From Georgenia_A wangjunii (GTDB taxonomy: Bacteria > Actinomycetota > Actinomycetes > Actinomycetales > Actinomycetaceae), in NCBI RefSeq assembly GCF_036421915.1, contig NZ_JAZGOM010000005.1: 64,000 nucleotides of DNA; one strand, written 5' to 3'. The notes beneath the pieces are model-generated. The model saw nothing but the letters and a program-made list of their open reading frames with translations. It made no database searches and was not told where the DNA came from. This document shows, piece after piece, positions 43,712-52,682 of the stretch. The translations under genes and the position numbers were made by a program. The stretch's first letter is position 1. Every line of letters begins with the position of its first letter.

Positions 43712-43867
43712 ATGGACACCACTCGCTCACGGTTCTCGCTCGGCGCGGCGGTCGCCGTCGGAATCGGCACCGGAGCGGCGTTCGCCGCCTCCGCGGGACC
43801 GGTGGGATACGCGTTCGGCGCGGTGATCGGTGCCGTCCTGTTCGCGGCCTCGAACGCCAAGCGGTGA
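43712..43867 (+). CDS. Small hydrophobic protein
   Basis: A 51-residue protein, MDTTRSRFSLGAAVAVGIGT then GAAFAASAGPVGYAFGAVIG, with two short Gly/Ala-rich membrane segments and a basic end (AASNAKR). The start ATG is just after the operator; GGAAGG lies ten bases upstream. Its stop overlaps the next GTG start, so it is coupled to the membrane protein and the XRE regulator. The function is unknown. Confidence 0.7.
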   Translation: MDTTRSRFSLGAAVAVGIGTGAAFAASAGPVGYAFGAVIGAVLFAASNAKR

Positions 43868-44226
43868 GGTTCTTCGCGGCGTCGCTCCTCGCCTACGCCG
43901 CGCTCCTCGGGCTCTCGGCCTGGCTCCTGTCCGGAGAGCTGCTCGCCGGCTCACCGTGGCGGTACGCCGTCGCCCTCCTGCCGGTCCCGCCGGCGGTGGC
44001 GCTCGTCGTCAGCGCCGTGGCCCGGTACCGGCGGATGGACGAGGTGGTCCAGCGGATCCACCTCATGGCGCTCGCCGTCTCCTTCGCCGTGACGGCGGTC
44101 GTCGTGTTCTCGTGGGGCTTCCTCGAGGGCGTCGGACTGCCTCCCCTCGGCGGGTTCGGCGCGTTCGGGGTGCTCACGGCCACCTACGTCCTCGGCCTCC
44201 TCTGGGCACGCGGCCGGTTCCGATGA
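43864..44226 (+). CDS. Small membrane protein linked to an XRE regulator
   Basis: A 120-residue protein with four predicted membrane segments and a conserved RYRRMDEVVQRIHLMALAV loop, which is typical of membrane proteins encoded next to 60-70-residue XRE regulators. The GTG start overlaps the upstream stop (GTGA), and its stop overlaps the XRE ATG (ATGA). The function is not known; a role in sensing with the regulator is plausible but unproven. Confidence 0.78.
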   Translation: MRFFAASLLAYAALLGLSAWLLSGELLAGSPWRYAVALLPVPPAVALVVSAVARYRRMDEVVQRIHLMALAVSFAVTAVVVFSWGFLEGVGLPPLGGFGAFGVLTATYVLGLLWARGRFR

Positions 44227-44417
44227 GGAACCGGCTGCGTGTCCTGCGGGCCGAACGGGCCTGGACCCAGCAGGACCTCGCCCAGCGCCTCGGCGTCTCC
44301 CGCCAGGCGGTCAACGCCATCGAGACGGGCAAGCACGACCCGTCGCTGCCGCTCGCGTTCCGGCTCGCGGCCGTCTTCGGGCGACCGATCGAGGACCTGT
44401 TCACCCCGGACGAGTAA
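44223..44417 (+). CDS. Small XRE family regulator
   Basis: A 64-residue single-domain HTH protein: MRNRLRVLRAERAWTQQDLA then RLGVSRQAVNAIETGKHDPS and the LAAVFGRPIEDLFTPDE tail, the typical form of YgzD-like XRE proteins. It is last in a three-gene coupled operon and likely represses it by the palindrome at 43672-43693. Confidence 0.92.
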   Translation: MRNRLRVLRAERAWTQQDLAQRLGVSRQAVNAIETGKHDPSLPLAFRLAAVFGRPIEDLFTPDE

Positions 44418-44454
44418 GCCCCCCACCCGCCCCATCCCCACCCACCCCGCACCC

Positions 44455-44470
44455 ATCATGCAGAACTGCC
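44455..44470 (+). repeat. Dispersed short repeat, copy 3 (partial)
   Basis: ATCATGCAGAACTGCC differs at one position from the corresponding part of copies 1 and 2 and also follows a run of CCCACCC. It lies between the XRE gene and the exonuclease/polymerase gene. The rest of this 166-base gap holds nothing recognisable. Confidence 0.5.
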
Positions 44471-44583
44471 ACACGTCCACGGCGTGAGGGCGTGCGCGTG
44501 CCCGGGAGGTGCGCGCTTGCGGGGCGCCGGGCGGAGCGCGTCGCCAAGAGCGCATGGTCGGGCCGCAGCCGTACGCTCGCGGC

Positions 44584-46409
44584 GTGGAGATCGTCGTGAC
44601 GCTGACCCAGGACGGCGTCCACCTCTCGCCGGTGGCACCCGCCGGCGGCAGTAGTGCCGCGAGCGCGGAAGAAGACGGCGAGCGCGCTCTCGCCGTCGCC
44701 GTGCCCGCGGTCCCCGANGCGTCCACCTCTCGCCGGTGGCACCCGCCGGCGGCAGTAGTGCCGCGAGCGCGGAAGAAGACGGCGAGCGCGCTCTCGCCGT
44801 CGCCGTGCCCGCGGTCCCCGAGGCCCTCGACCGCGCAGCCTTCGCGCGCCGGGCGCGGGACCTCGCACCCCAGCGCCCCCGCTGGGTCTGGGCGGACACC
44901 ACCGCCGTCTACCCGGTTCTCCTCGAGGCCGGCGTGCGGGTCGAGCGGTGCTACGACCTGCGGCTGTGCCGGGCCATCCTCGACCGCGCCGCGGGCCGAG
45001 CAGAGCCGCACCCCGCGTGGGACACACCCGCGGCACCGACGGACCCCGACGCGGTGCCCACGCTCTTCGAGACGCTCCCGCTTTCCCCGGACGAGGTGCT
45101 CGCCGAGCACCGCCGCCAGCGCGCCGTCGTGGCAGGGCACCCGGACGCCGGCCGGCTGGCGACGCTCCTCGCGGTCGAGTCGGCCGGAGCGCTCGCCGCG
45201 GCCGAGATGCGCCACGACGGCCTGCCCTGGAGCCACGAGATCCACGACCGGGCGCTCACCGAGGCGCTCGGCCCCCGGCCGCACCACGGTGAGCGGCCGC
45301 TCGTGCTGGCCGCCCTCGCCGACGACATCCGAGCGGCCCTCGACGCGCCGCGGCTCAACCCCGACTCCGCCGTCGAGGTCCTGCGGGCCCTGCGCTCGGC
45401 CGGTATCGAGGCGCACACGACCCGCACGTGGGAGCTGCGCGAGATCGACCACCCGGCGATCCCCCCGCTGCTCGAGTACAAGAAGCTCGCCCGGCTGCAC
45501 GCCGCCAACGGCTGGGCCTGGCTCGACGCCTGGGTGCGGCCCGGCCCGCGCGGGCGCTTCCACGCCGAGTACGTCCCCGGTGGGGTCGTCACCGGCCGCT
45601 GGGCCGCGCGCGGCGGCGGCGTGCTCCAGCTCCCCAAGGCGATCCGGGCCGCGGTCGTCGCCGACCCGGGGTGGCGGCTCGTCGTCGCCGACGCCGCCCA
45701 GCTCGAACCTCGCGTACTCGCGGCGGTGTCCCGCGACGAGCGGATGGCGAGCGCCGGCCGCGGGGCGGACCTGTACCAGGGACTCGTCGACTCGGGCGTC
45801 GTCGACACCCGCGCGCACGCCAAGGTCGCCATGCTCGGCGCGCTCTACGGCGCGACGAGCGGCCAGTCCGGTGAGCTCGTGCCGCGGCTGACGCGGGCGT
45901 TCCCGCGCGCCCTCGCCGTCGTCGAGGAGGCGGCCCGGCGCGGCGAGGCCGGCGGCACCGTGCGGACGTGGCTCGGGCGGACGTCGCCCACGCCCCCCGA
46001 GCGCTGGCACGAGGTGCAGCGCCGTGCGAGCGAGGACGGCGCGACCGAGGCGGACCGTCGTCGCGCCGGCACCGCCGCCCGCGACTGGGGCCGGTTCACC
46101 CGCAACTTCGTCGTCCAGGGGTCGGCCGCCGAGTGGGCCCTGTGCTGGATGGCGGACCTCCGCGCCCGTCTTCGACTCCTCGCGCCAGGCGCCGACGGCG
46201 GGAACGGGACGGACGCCGGGGGCCGCCCGCACCTCGTCCTCTTCCTTCACGACGAGCTCGTCATCCACACCCCCGCGGATCTCGCCGAGGACGTCGCGGC
46301 CGCCGTGCGGGAAGCCGCCGAGTCCGCCGGCAGGCTGCTCTTCGGCACCTTCCCGGTCGACTTCCCGCTCGACGTCGCCGTCGTCGAGAGCTACGGCGAC
46401 GCCGTCTGA
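44584..46409 (+). CDS. Bifunctional 3'-5' exonuclease/DNA polymerase (frame broken by a duplicated segment)
   Basis: A family A DNA polymerase lacking the 5'-nuclease domain, as common in actinobacteria. Motif A is VVADAAQLEPRVLAAVS, motif B lies in AKVAMLGALYGATSGQSGEL and motif C is LFLHDELVI. The N-terminal half has the degraded exonuclease region. The start is GTG 44584 (MEIVVTLTQDGVHLSPVAPA). A 103-base duplication with one undetermined base (44615-44821) shifts the frame; removing 104 bases gives a continuous 573-residue protein of normal length. It is probably intact in the genome. As given, the open part begins at 44736. Confidence 0.88.
44615..44821. repeat. 103-bp exact direct duplication around an undetermined base
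   Basis: Bases 44615-44717 are repeated exactly at 44719-44821, separated by an N at 44718. The offset of 104 is not a multiple of three, so it breaks the polymerase gene. The exactness, and the N at the junction, point to two contig ends joined without merging their overlap. Confidence 0.9.
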
Positions 46410-46462
46410 GCACGGCGCACGCGCGCGGGCGGACGTCCATGCCCGGTGCCAGACTCGGCACC

Positions 46463-47980
46463 GTGCTGCTGACCCGGCTCGTCGAGACCTCCGCCGCCCT
46501 CGCGGCCACCCGCTCGCGCCTGGAGAAGCGCTCGCTCCTCGCCGAGACGCTCCAGGCGTGCGCGCCGGAGGAGATCGACGTCGTCGCGACGTACCTCTCG
46601 GGCCAGGTCCGCCAGCGGCGCACCGGCCTAGGGTGGCGCTCGCTCGTCGCCATGCCTGAGCCCGCGCCGACGCCCACCCTCACCCCGACCGCCGTCGACG
46701 CGGCGCTCGAGGAGATCAGCGCCCTCGCCGGGACCGGCTCGCAGGCCGCCCGCGCGGCCGCCGTCGCCACGCTCTTCGGCGCCGCGACCGCGCCCGAGCA
46801 GCCGTACCTCCAGGCCCTCGTCCTTGGCGAGCTCCGCCAGGGAGCGCTCGACTCGCTCCTCCTCGACGCCATCGCGGCGGCGGCGGACGTCCCGGTCGCG
46901 GCCGTCCGCCGGGCGGCGATGTTCAGCGCCGCCTCCGGGCCCATCGCGCTCGCTGCGCTGACCGGCGGGGAGACGTCGTTGGCCAGGTTCCGCCCCGAGG
47001 TGGGCCGGCCGGTGCGGCCGATGCTCGCCTCCGCGGCCCCCACGGTCGCCGACGCGCTGGAGAAGGTCGGCAGTGCCGTCGCCGCCGACTGCAAGATCGA
47101 CGGCATCCGGGTCCAGCTCCACCGCCGCGGCGATGAGGTCCGCGTCTTCACCCGCTCCCTCGACGACATCACCGACCGCGTGCCGGACGTCGTCGACGTC
47201 GTCCGGGCGCTCGACGTGGAGTCCGCCATCCTCGACGGCGAGGCGATCGCGCTCGGCCCAGAGGGGCGTCCGCGACCGTTCCAGGAGACCGGGTCGCGTG
47301 CCATGAGCCGCGACGGGGCCGCGCTGCGCGCCCAGGTCCCGCTGACGACGTACCTCTTCGACCTCCTCCACCTCGACGGCCGCGACCTCATCGACGCCCC
47401 CGCCGCCGAGCGGTTCGCCGCCCTCGAGCGCCTCGTACCGGCCGGTGCCCTCGTGCCGCGCCGGGTGAGCGCGGACCCGGCCGAGCTCGCCGACTTCTTC
47501 CGCGAGGTGCTCGCGCTCGGCCACGAGGGCCTCGTCCTCAAGGACCTCGACGCGCCCTACGACGCGGGCCGCCGCGGCGCCGCGTGGGTCAAGGTCAAGC
47601 CCCGCCACACCCTCGACCTCGTCGTCCTCGCCGTCGAGTGGGGCAGCGGCCGGCGCCAGGGGTGGCTCTCGAACATCCACCTCGGCGCCCGCGACGGCGA
47701 CGGCTTCGTCATGCTCGGCAAGACGTTCAAGGGGATGACCGACGAGATGCTCGCGTGGCAGACGGAGCGCTTCCTCGCCCTCGAGACCTCCCGCGAGGGG
47801 CACGTCGTCCACGTCCGCCCCGAGCAGGTCGTCGAGATCGCCTTCGACGGGATCCAGACCTCGCCGCGCTACCCGGCGGGGATGGCGCTGCGCTTCGCCC
47901 GCGTCCTGCGCTACCGCGACGACAAGAGCGCTGCCGAGGCGGACACGGTCGACGCCGTCCGCGCCCTCGCCCTGCCGTGA
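46463..47980 (+). CDS. ATP-dependent DNA ligase
   Basis: A 505-residue ligase of the actinobacterial LigB type, in addition to the essential NAD-dependent one. The adenylation lysine is in AADCKIDGIRVQLHRRG (KxDG), followed by FTRSLDDIT, ILDGEAI, FDLLHLDG, GLVLKD and the motif V-like WVKVKPRHTLDL. The N-terminal part is the helical DNA-binding domain. The GTG at 46463 gives MLLTRLVETSAALAATRSRL, matching the family; ATG 46439 would add eight residues. It follows the exonuclease/polymerase gene by 53 bases. Confidence 0.93.
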   Translation: MLLTRLVETSAALAATRSRLEKRSLLAETLQACAPEEIDVVATYLSGQVRQRRTGLGWRSLVAMPEPAPTPTLTPTAVDAALEEISALAGTGSQAARAAAVATLFGAATAPEQPYLQALVLGELRQGALDSLLLDAIAAAADVPVAAVRRAAMFSAASGPIALAALTGGETSLARFRPEVGRPVRPMLASAAPTVADALEKVGSAVAADCKIDGIRVQLHRRGDEVRVFTRSLDDITDRVPDVVDVVRALDVESAILDGEAIALGPEGRPRPFQETGSRAMSRDGAALRAQVPLTTYLFDLLHLDGRDLIDAPAAERFAALERLVPAGALVPRRVSADPAELADFFREVLALGHEGLVLKDLDAPYDAGRRGAAWVKVKPRHTLDLVVLAVEWGSGRRQGWLSNIHLGARDGDGFVMLGKTFKGMTDEMLAWQTERFLALETSREGHVVHVRPEQVVEIAFDGIQTSPRYPAGMALRFARVLRYRDDKSAAEADTVDAVRALALP

Positions 47981-48054
47981 CTAGCGCGCCACTCCACCGG
48001 CACCGCACTCAACTGCGACCACAGGGCCCGGCGCGCCACGGGAGGATGGTCGGC

Positions 48055-48654
48055 ATGAACCTCGACGCGCAGCGCCGCCTCATCCTCTCCGGCGCCATGT
48101 ACAACGACCTCACCGACGAGCTCGTCCATGCCCGCGAGCAGACCGTGCTCGCGACGGATCGGTACAACGCCAGCTTCGGCCAGCCCGCCGACGTGCGCGA
48201 GGCGATCCTCGGCGAGCTCCTCGCGCGCGTCGGGTCGCGCGTGCACGTCGAGCCGACGTTCCGCTGCGAGTTCGGCTTCCACATCACCGTCGGCGACGAC
48301 GTCTACGTCAACTTCGACGCCGTCATGCTCGACGGCGGCGGCATCACCATCGGCGACCGCGTCCTCATCGGGCCTCGCGTCGGCATCTACACGTCCAACC
48401 ACGCGCTCGACCCGGCCGAGCGTGCCGCCGGCGCCTGCTACGCCAAGCCCGTCGTTCTCGGCGACGACGTGTGGATCGGCGGTGACGTCACGATCAACCA
48501 GGGGGTGACGATCGGGGACGGTGCGGTCATCGGTTCGGGAAGCGTCGTCACCCGGTCGGTGCCCGCGCGCACCGTCGCCGCCGGCGTGCCCGCCCGGGTC
48601 CTGCGCACGATCACCGACGCGGACCGCACGGGATACCTCGACGCGCCCCACTGA
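48055..48654 (+). CDS. Sugar O-acetyltransferase (maltose/galactoside acetyltransferase family)
   Basis: A 199-residue left-handed beta-helix acetyltransferase: MNLDAQRRLILSGAMYNDLT is the typical N-terminal segment, followed by hexapeptide repeats (GGGITIGDRVLIGP, IGGDVTINQGVTIGDGAVIG), the catalytic His in IYTSNHALDP and the final VPARVLRTI. The ATG at 48055 has GGAGG nine bases upstream; an ATG at 48046 overlaps that site. The acceptor sugar is unknown. Confidence 0.92.
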   Translation: MNLDAQRRLILSGAMYNDLTDELVHAREQTVLATDRYNASFGQPADVREAILGELLARVGSRVHVEPTFRCEFGFHITVGDDVYVNFDAVMLDGGGITIGDRVLIGPRVGIYTSNHALDPAERAAGACYAKPVVLGDDVWIGGDVTINQGVTIGDGAVIGSGSVVTRSVPARTVAAGVPARVLRTITDADRTGYLDAPH

Positions 48655-48703
48655 GGGCGCCGCCACCTGCGAGGGCGTCACGCCGCTCTGCGAGACTGGC
48701 CCC

Positions 48704-51352
48704 GTGACGATCACGGTGCACGCCCTCAACGTCCTCCTCGACGACCTCGAGGACGCGGCGGGCGACGGCCCCGTCGACCCGGACGCCCTCTACGAGGGCT
48801 TCGCGGCGTGGGCCTCGGGCACCGGCCGCCCGCTCTACCCGCACCAGGACGAGGCGCTCCTCGAGATCGCCACCGGCTCCCACGTCGTCGTCTCCACCCC
48901 CACCGGGTCCGGCAAGTCGATGATCGCCCTCGCCGCGCACACCGTGGCGCTGGCCCGCGGCGAGCGGACGTACTACACGGCCCCGCTCAAGGCACTCGTG
49001 AGCGAGAAGTTCTTCGAGCTCGTCGCCCTGTTCGGCTCCCACAACGTCGGGATGGTCACCGGGGACTCCGCCATCAACGCCGACGCCCCGATCATCTGCT
49101 GCACCGCGGAGATCCTCGCCAACCAGGCCCTGCGCGAGGGCGCGGCGCTCGACGCGGGCATCGTCGTCATGGACGAGTTCCACTTCTACGCCGATCCCCA
49201 GCGCGGCTGGGCGTGGCAGGTGCCGCTCCTCGAGCTCTCCGGCACGCAGTTCGTCCTCATGAGCGCGACCCTCGGCGACGTGTCCTTCTTCGCCGAGGAC
49301 CTCACCCGGCGCACCGGGCGGGACGTCGCCGTCATCGACGACGCCGAGCGCCCGGTGCCGCTCACCTTCGCCTACTCGCTCGAGCCGATCCAGGACCTCC
49401 TCGTCGAGCTCGTCGGGACCCACCGCTCCCCCGTCTACGTCGTCCACTTCGCCCAGAAGGACGCCGTCGAGCGTGCCCAGTCCCTCACCTCGGTCCAGCT
49501 GATGTCGCGGGAGAAGCGCGACGCCGTCGCCGCCGCGATCGGGACCTTCCGCTTCGGCGCGGGGTTCGGGGCGACGCTCTCCCGGCTCCTGCGCATGGGC
49601 ATCGGCGTCCACCACGCCGGGATGCTCCCCCGCTACCGCCGCCTCGTCGAGCGGCTCACCCAGGCCGGCGTCCTCGCCGCCGTGTGCGGGACGGACACCC
49701 TCGGCGTCGGCATCAACGTACCGATCCGCACCGTCGTCCTCACCGCCCTGACGAAGTTCGACGGGGAGCGCGCCCGTCACCTCTCCGCGCGCGAGTTCCA
49801 CCAGATCGCCGGGCGGGCAGGCCGGGCGGGGTACGACACGACGGGCGAGGTCATCGTCCAGGCACCCGAGCACGTCATCGAGAACGCGAAGTCGCTCGCC
49901 AAGGCGGGCGACGACGAGCGCAAGCGCCGCAAGATCGTGCGCAAGAAGGCCCCGGCCGGGCTCGTCAACTGGACGGACAAGACGTTCGAGCGGCTCCGCG
50001 ACGCGGACCCCGAGCCGCTGACGAGCCAGTTCAGCGTCACCCACACGATGGTGCTCTCCGTGCTCGCCCGACCGGGTGACCCGGTCGCGACGATGTACCG
50101 CCTCCTCACGGACAACCACGAGCCCCGCACCGAGCGCAACCTCCACGTCCGCCGGGCGATCGAGATCTACCGCTCGCTGCGCACCGCGGGCGTCGTCGAG
50201 CACGCCGACGCCGCGTGGCGCCGCGCGCACCCGGGCGAGCCCTACGTGCGCCTCACGGTCGACCTGCCACGGGACTTCGCGCTCAACGCGCCGCTGTCCC
50301 CGTTCGCGCTCGCTGCGCTCGAGCTCCTCGACGCCGAGTCCCCCGACTTCCCGCTCGACGTCGTCTCCGTCATCGAGGCGACGCTCGAGGACCCCCGCCC
50401 CCTCCTGTTCGCCCAGCAGCGTGCCGCCCGCGGCGAGGCGATCGGCGCGATGAAGGCCGAGGGCATGGAGTACGCCGACCGGATGGAGGCCCTCGACGAC
50501 GTCACGTGGCCGCGCCCGCTCGCCGAGATGCTCGAGGCGGCGCTGGGCACGTACCGCCAGACCAACCCGTGGGTCGCGGACTACGAGCTCAAGCCCAAGT
50601 CGGTCGTGCGCGAGATGGTCGAGAACGCCATGACGTTCACCGACCTCGTCTCCCGCTACCAGGTGGGCCGCAGCGAGGGCGTCGTCCTGCGCTACCTCAC
50701 CGACGCGTACCGGGCGCTGCGCCAGGTGGTCCCCGACCACGCCCGCACCGAGGAGGTCGACGCCATCATCACGTGGCTGGGGGACCTCGTCCGCGCCGTC
50801 GACTCCTCCCTCCTCGACGAGTGGGAGCAGCTCTCCTCCGGCGCCGTGGCCCATCCCGACGACGAGGCGGCGGAGGCCGTCGTCGAGCGCCGCTTCGGCG
50901 AGGGGCCCGACGGCGAGCCCATCACGTTCACGCGCAACCGGCACGCCTTCCGCATCGCGGTGCGCAACCTGCTCTTCCGCCGGGTCGAGATCGTCGCCCA
51001 GGAGGCCTACGAGACCCTGGAGCGCCTCCACGGTGCCGACGGCTGGGACGCCGGGCGCTGGGAGGCCGCCATGGAGCCCTACTGGGCCGAGTACGACTGG
51101 CTCGGCACCGGCCCAGAGGCGCGGAGCGCCGCGCTGGTCAGCATCGTCGAGCGGCCCGAGGCCGCGGACCTGCCCGAGGGCGACGACGCCCTCGCCGCCC
51201 GCGCCGCGACCGGACGCGTGTGGGTGGCGCGCCAGACGTTCGAGGACCCGGAGGGCGACCGCGACTGGGGGCTGAGCGCCCTCGTCGACCTCGACGCCTC
51301 GGACGAGGTGGGCTCCGCCGTCGTCCACGTCCTCGCGGTGGGGCCGCGGTGA
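48704..51352 (+). CDS. DUF3516 family DEAD/DEAH-box helicase
   Basis: An 882-residue SF2 helicase of the Ski2-like group with a C-terminal DUF3516. Motifs: Walker A STPTGSGKSMIALAAH, Walker B VVMDEFHFYAD (DExH), motif III LMSATLGD, and FHQIAGRAGRAGYDT (motif VI). The C-terminal half (from about residue 490) is the DUF3516 part. Such proteins are assumed to act on RNA or DNA repair intermediates; the role is unproven. The GTG at 48704 is chosen. The stop overlaps the YbaK gene (GTGA). Confidence 0.93.
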   Translation: MTITVHALNVLLDDLEDAAGDGPVDPDALYEGFAAWASGTGRPLYPHQDEALLEIATGSHVVVSTPTGSGKSMIALAAHTVALARGERTYYTAPLKALVSEKFFELVALFGSHNVGMVTGDSAINADAPIICCTAEILANQALREGAALDAGIVVMDEFHFYADPQRGWAWQVPLLELSGTQFVLMSATLGDVSFFAEDLTRRTGRDVAVIDDAERPVPLTFAYSLEPIQDLLVELVGTHRSPVYVVHFAQKDAVERAQSLTSVQLMSREKRDAVAAAIGTFRFGAGFGATLSRLLRMGIGVHHAGMLPRYRRLVERLTQAGVLAAVCGTDTLGVGINVPIRTVVLTALTKFDGERARHLSAREFHQIAGRAGRAGYDTTGEVIVQAPEHVIENAKSLAKAGDDERKRRKIVRKKAPAGLVNWTDKTFERLRDADPEPLTSQFSVTHTMVLSVLARPGDPVATMYRLLTDNHEPRTERNLHVRRAIEIYRSLRTAGVVEHADAAWRRAHPGEPYVRLTVDLPRDFALNAPLSPFALAALELLDAESPDFPLDVVSVIEATLEDPRPLLFAQQRAARGEAIGAMKAEGMEYADRMEALDDVTWPRPLAEMLEAALGTYRQTNPWVADYELKPKSVVREMVENAMTFTDLVSRYQVGRSEGVVLRYLTDAYRALRQVVPDHARTEEVDAIITWLGDLVRAVDSSLLDEWEQLSSGAVAHPDDEAAEAVVERRFGEGPDGEPITFTRNRHAFRIAVRNLLFRRVEIVAQEAYETLERLHGADGWDAGRWEAAMEPYWAEYDWLGTGPEARSAALVSIVERPEAADLPEGDDALAARAATGRVWVARQTFEDPEGDRDWGLSALVDLDASDEVGSAVVHVLAVGPR

Positions 51353-51843
51353 GCCGCAAGCCCGCGGCCAAGGGCACACCGGCCCTCCTCGCGCTCGAGG
51401 CGGCGGGCATCGCTCACACCGTCCGCGCCTACGAGCACGACCCGCGCAGCGGCCTGTCCTACGGCGCGGAGGCCGCCGCCGCGCTGGGCGTCGACCCTGC
51501 CCGCGTGCTCAAGACGCTCGTGGCCGACGTCGACGGCCGGCTCGTCGTCGCCGTCGTCCCCGTCACCGGAGAGCTCGACCTCAAGGCACTGGCCGTGGCC
51601 GTCGGCGGGAAGCGGGCAGCCATGGCCGAGCGCGCGGCCGCCGAGCGGGCGACGGGGTACGTCGTCGGCGGCATCTCCCCGCTCGGGCAGCGCCAGCGGC
51701 TCGCCGTCGTCGTCGACGCCACCGCGGCCGACCACGCGACCGTCCTCGTCAGCGCCGGCCGGCGCGGGCTCGACGTCGAGCTCGCGCCCGCCGACCTCCT
51801 CGCGCTCACCGGCGCGACGACCGCCCCGATCGGCCGGTCGTGA
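51349..51843 (+). CDS. ybaK: Cys-tRNA(Pro)/aminoacyl-tRNA deacylase YbaK
   Basis: A 164-residue trans-editing deacylase that hydrolyses mischarged tRNA. Family marks are TPALLALEAAGIAHTVRAYE near the start, the conserved LGVDPARVLKTLVADVDG block, the catalytic-loop lysine near GGKRAAMAERAAAERATGYV, and GGISPLGQRQRLAVVVD. The GTG start overlaps the helicase stop, so translation is coupled. Confidence 0.92.
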   Translation: MSRKPAAKGTPALLALEAAGIAHTVRAYEHDPRSGLSYGAEAAAALGVDPARVLKTLVADVDGRLVVAVVPVTGELDLKALAVAVGGKRAAMAERAAAERATGYVVGGISPLGQRQRLAVVVDATAADHATVLVSAGRRGLDVELAPADLLALTGATTAPIGRS

Positions 51844-51865
51844 CGGGCCCGGGGCGCGGGCGGGC

Positions 51866-52561
51866 TTGGGCCGACCTCGCGCGGGGGCCGCGTTGAGGCG
51901 TGGCGCGCGGGGCGGGGCCGAGGCGCCACGGGTCCCCCAGCCCGACGTCGCCGCGCACCTCGAGCACGGCGACCCAACCGACCTCCGCTCCGCCACGGTG
52001 AGCGCGGTCGACCTGTCCGGCGCGGACCTCAGCGGCACGGCGCTCGACGAGGCCCAGGTCGAGGGCTCCTCGCTCGAGGGTGCTCGGGCCGCGGGCGCGC
52101 AGTGGCACCGAACGACGCTCGTCGACTGCCGCCTCGACGGCGCAGACCTCGCCAACCTCCACGCCGAGGAGCTCGCGCTCATGCGGTGCAGCCTGCGCGA
52201 GGTCCGGCTCACCGGCGCCCAGCTCGCCGGCGCGCGGCTCCGGTCGGTGCTGGTCGAGGGCACGCAGGCGGCGCTGACGAACTGGCACGGGGCGCGGCTG
52301 TCTTCGGTGGTCCTGCGCGGGGTCGACCTGTCCGAGGCCGACCTCACCGGTGCCAGGCTCACCGACGTCCTCCTCGAGGACTGCACCCTCACGCGCGCGA
52401 CGCTCGACGGCATGCGGTGCGAGAACGTCCACGTCCGCGGCTGCCGCCTCGACGGCATCTCGGGCGTGACAGCCCTGCGCGGGGCTCGGGTCTCCCCCGA
52501 GGACGCGCAGGCCCTGCTCCCGGCGATGGCGCGCGAGCTCGGCATCACGCTCGCCGACTGA
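51866..52561 (+). CDS. Pentapeptide repeat protein
   Basis: A right-handed quadrilateral beta-helix protein with A(D/N)LxX repeats: VDLSGADLSGTALDEAQVEG, LDGADLANLHAEEL, LTGAQLAGARLRSV, VDLSEADLTGARLTDVLLED. The start is uncertain: TTG at 51866 gives 231 residues, while TTG at 51893 would give 222; neither has a convincing ribosome-binding site. Some such proteins mimic DNA and protect gyrase, but nothing here shows that. Its last codons are partly duplicated in the downstream gap. Confidence 0.85.
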   Translation: MGRPRAGAALRRGARGGAEAPRVPQPDVAAHLEHGDPTDLRSATVSAVDLSGADLSGTALDEAQVEGSSLEGARAAGAQWHRTTLVDCRLDGADLANLHAEELALMRCSLREVRLTGAQLAGARLRSVLVEGTQAALTNWHGARLSSVVLRGVDLSEADLTGARLTDVLLEDCTLTRATLDGMRCENVHVRGCRLDGISGVTALRGARVSPEDAQALLPAMARELGITLAD

Positions 52562-52595
52562 TCAGCCCGGCATCACGCTCACAGACTGATCGGCT
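52540..52595. repeat. 28-bp imperfect tandem duplication over the pentapeptide gene stop
   Basis: Unit 1 (52540-52567) contains CGGCATCACGCTC and GACTGATCAGCC, including the stop codon; unit 2 (52568-52595) repeats it with five differences. The remaining gap to 52682 shows no gene. Confidence 0.6.
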
Positions 52596-52682
52596 CGGCC
52601 TCACCGGACCCAGGGAGCGTGCGCTCCACTGCCCCGGCAGGACCAGCGGGCCGCGTGAGACCTTTCGCGGCCTCGTCCGCGG

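Noticed and set aside
44736..46409. Treating the exonuclease/polymerase as a gene starting at 44736
   Set aside because: The true N terminus starts at 44584; the later start only results from the duplicated segment with the N.
48611..51379. A 922-codon minus-strand frame opposite the helicase
   Set aside because: The plus strand shows full helicase motifs; the antisense frame is low-complexity.
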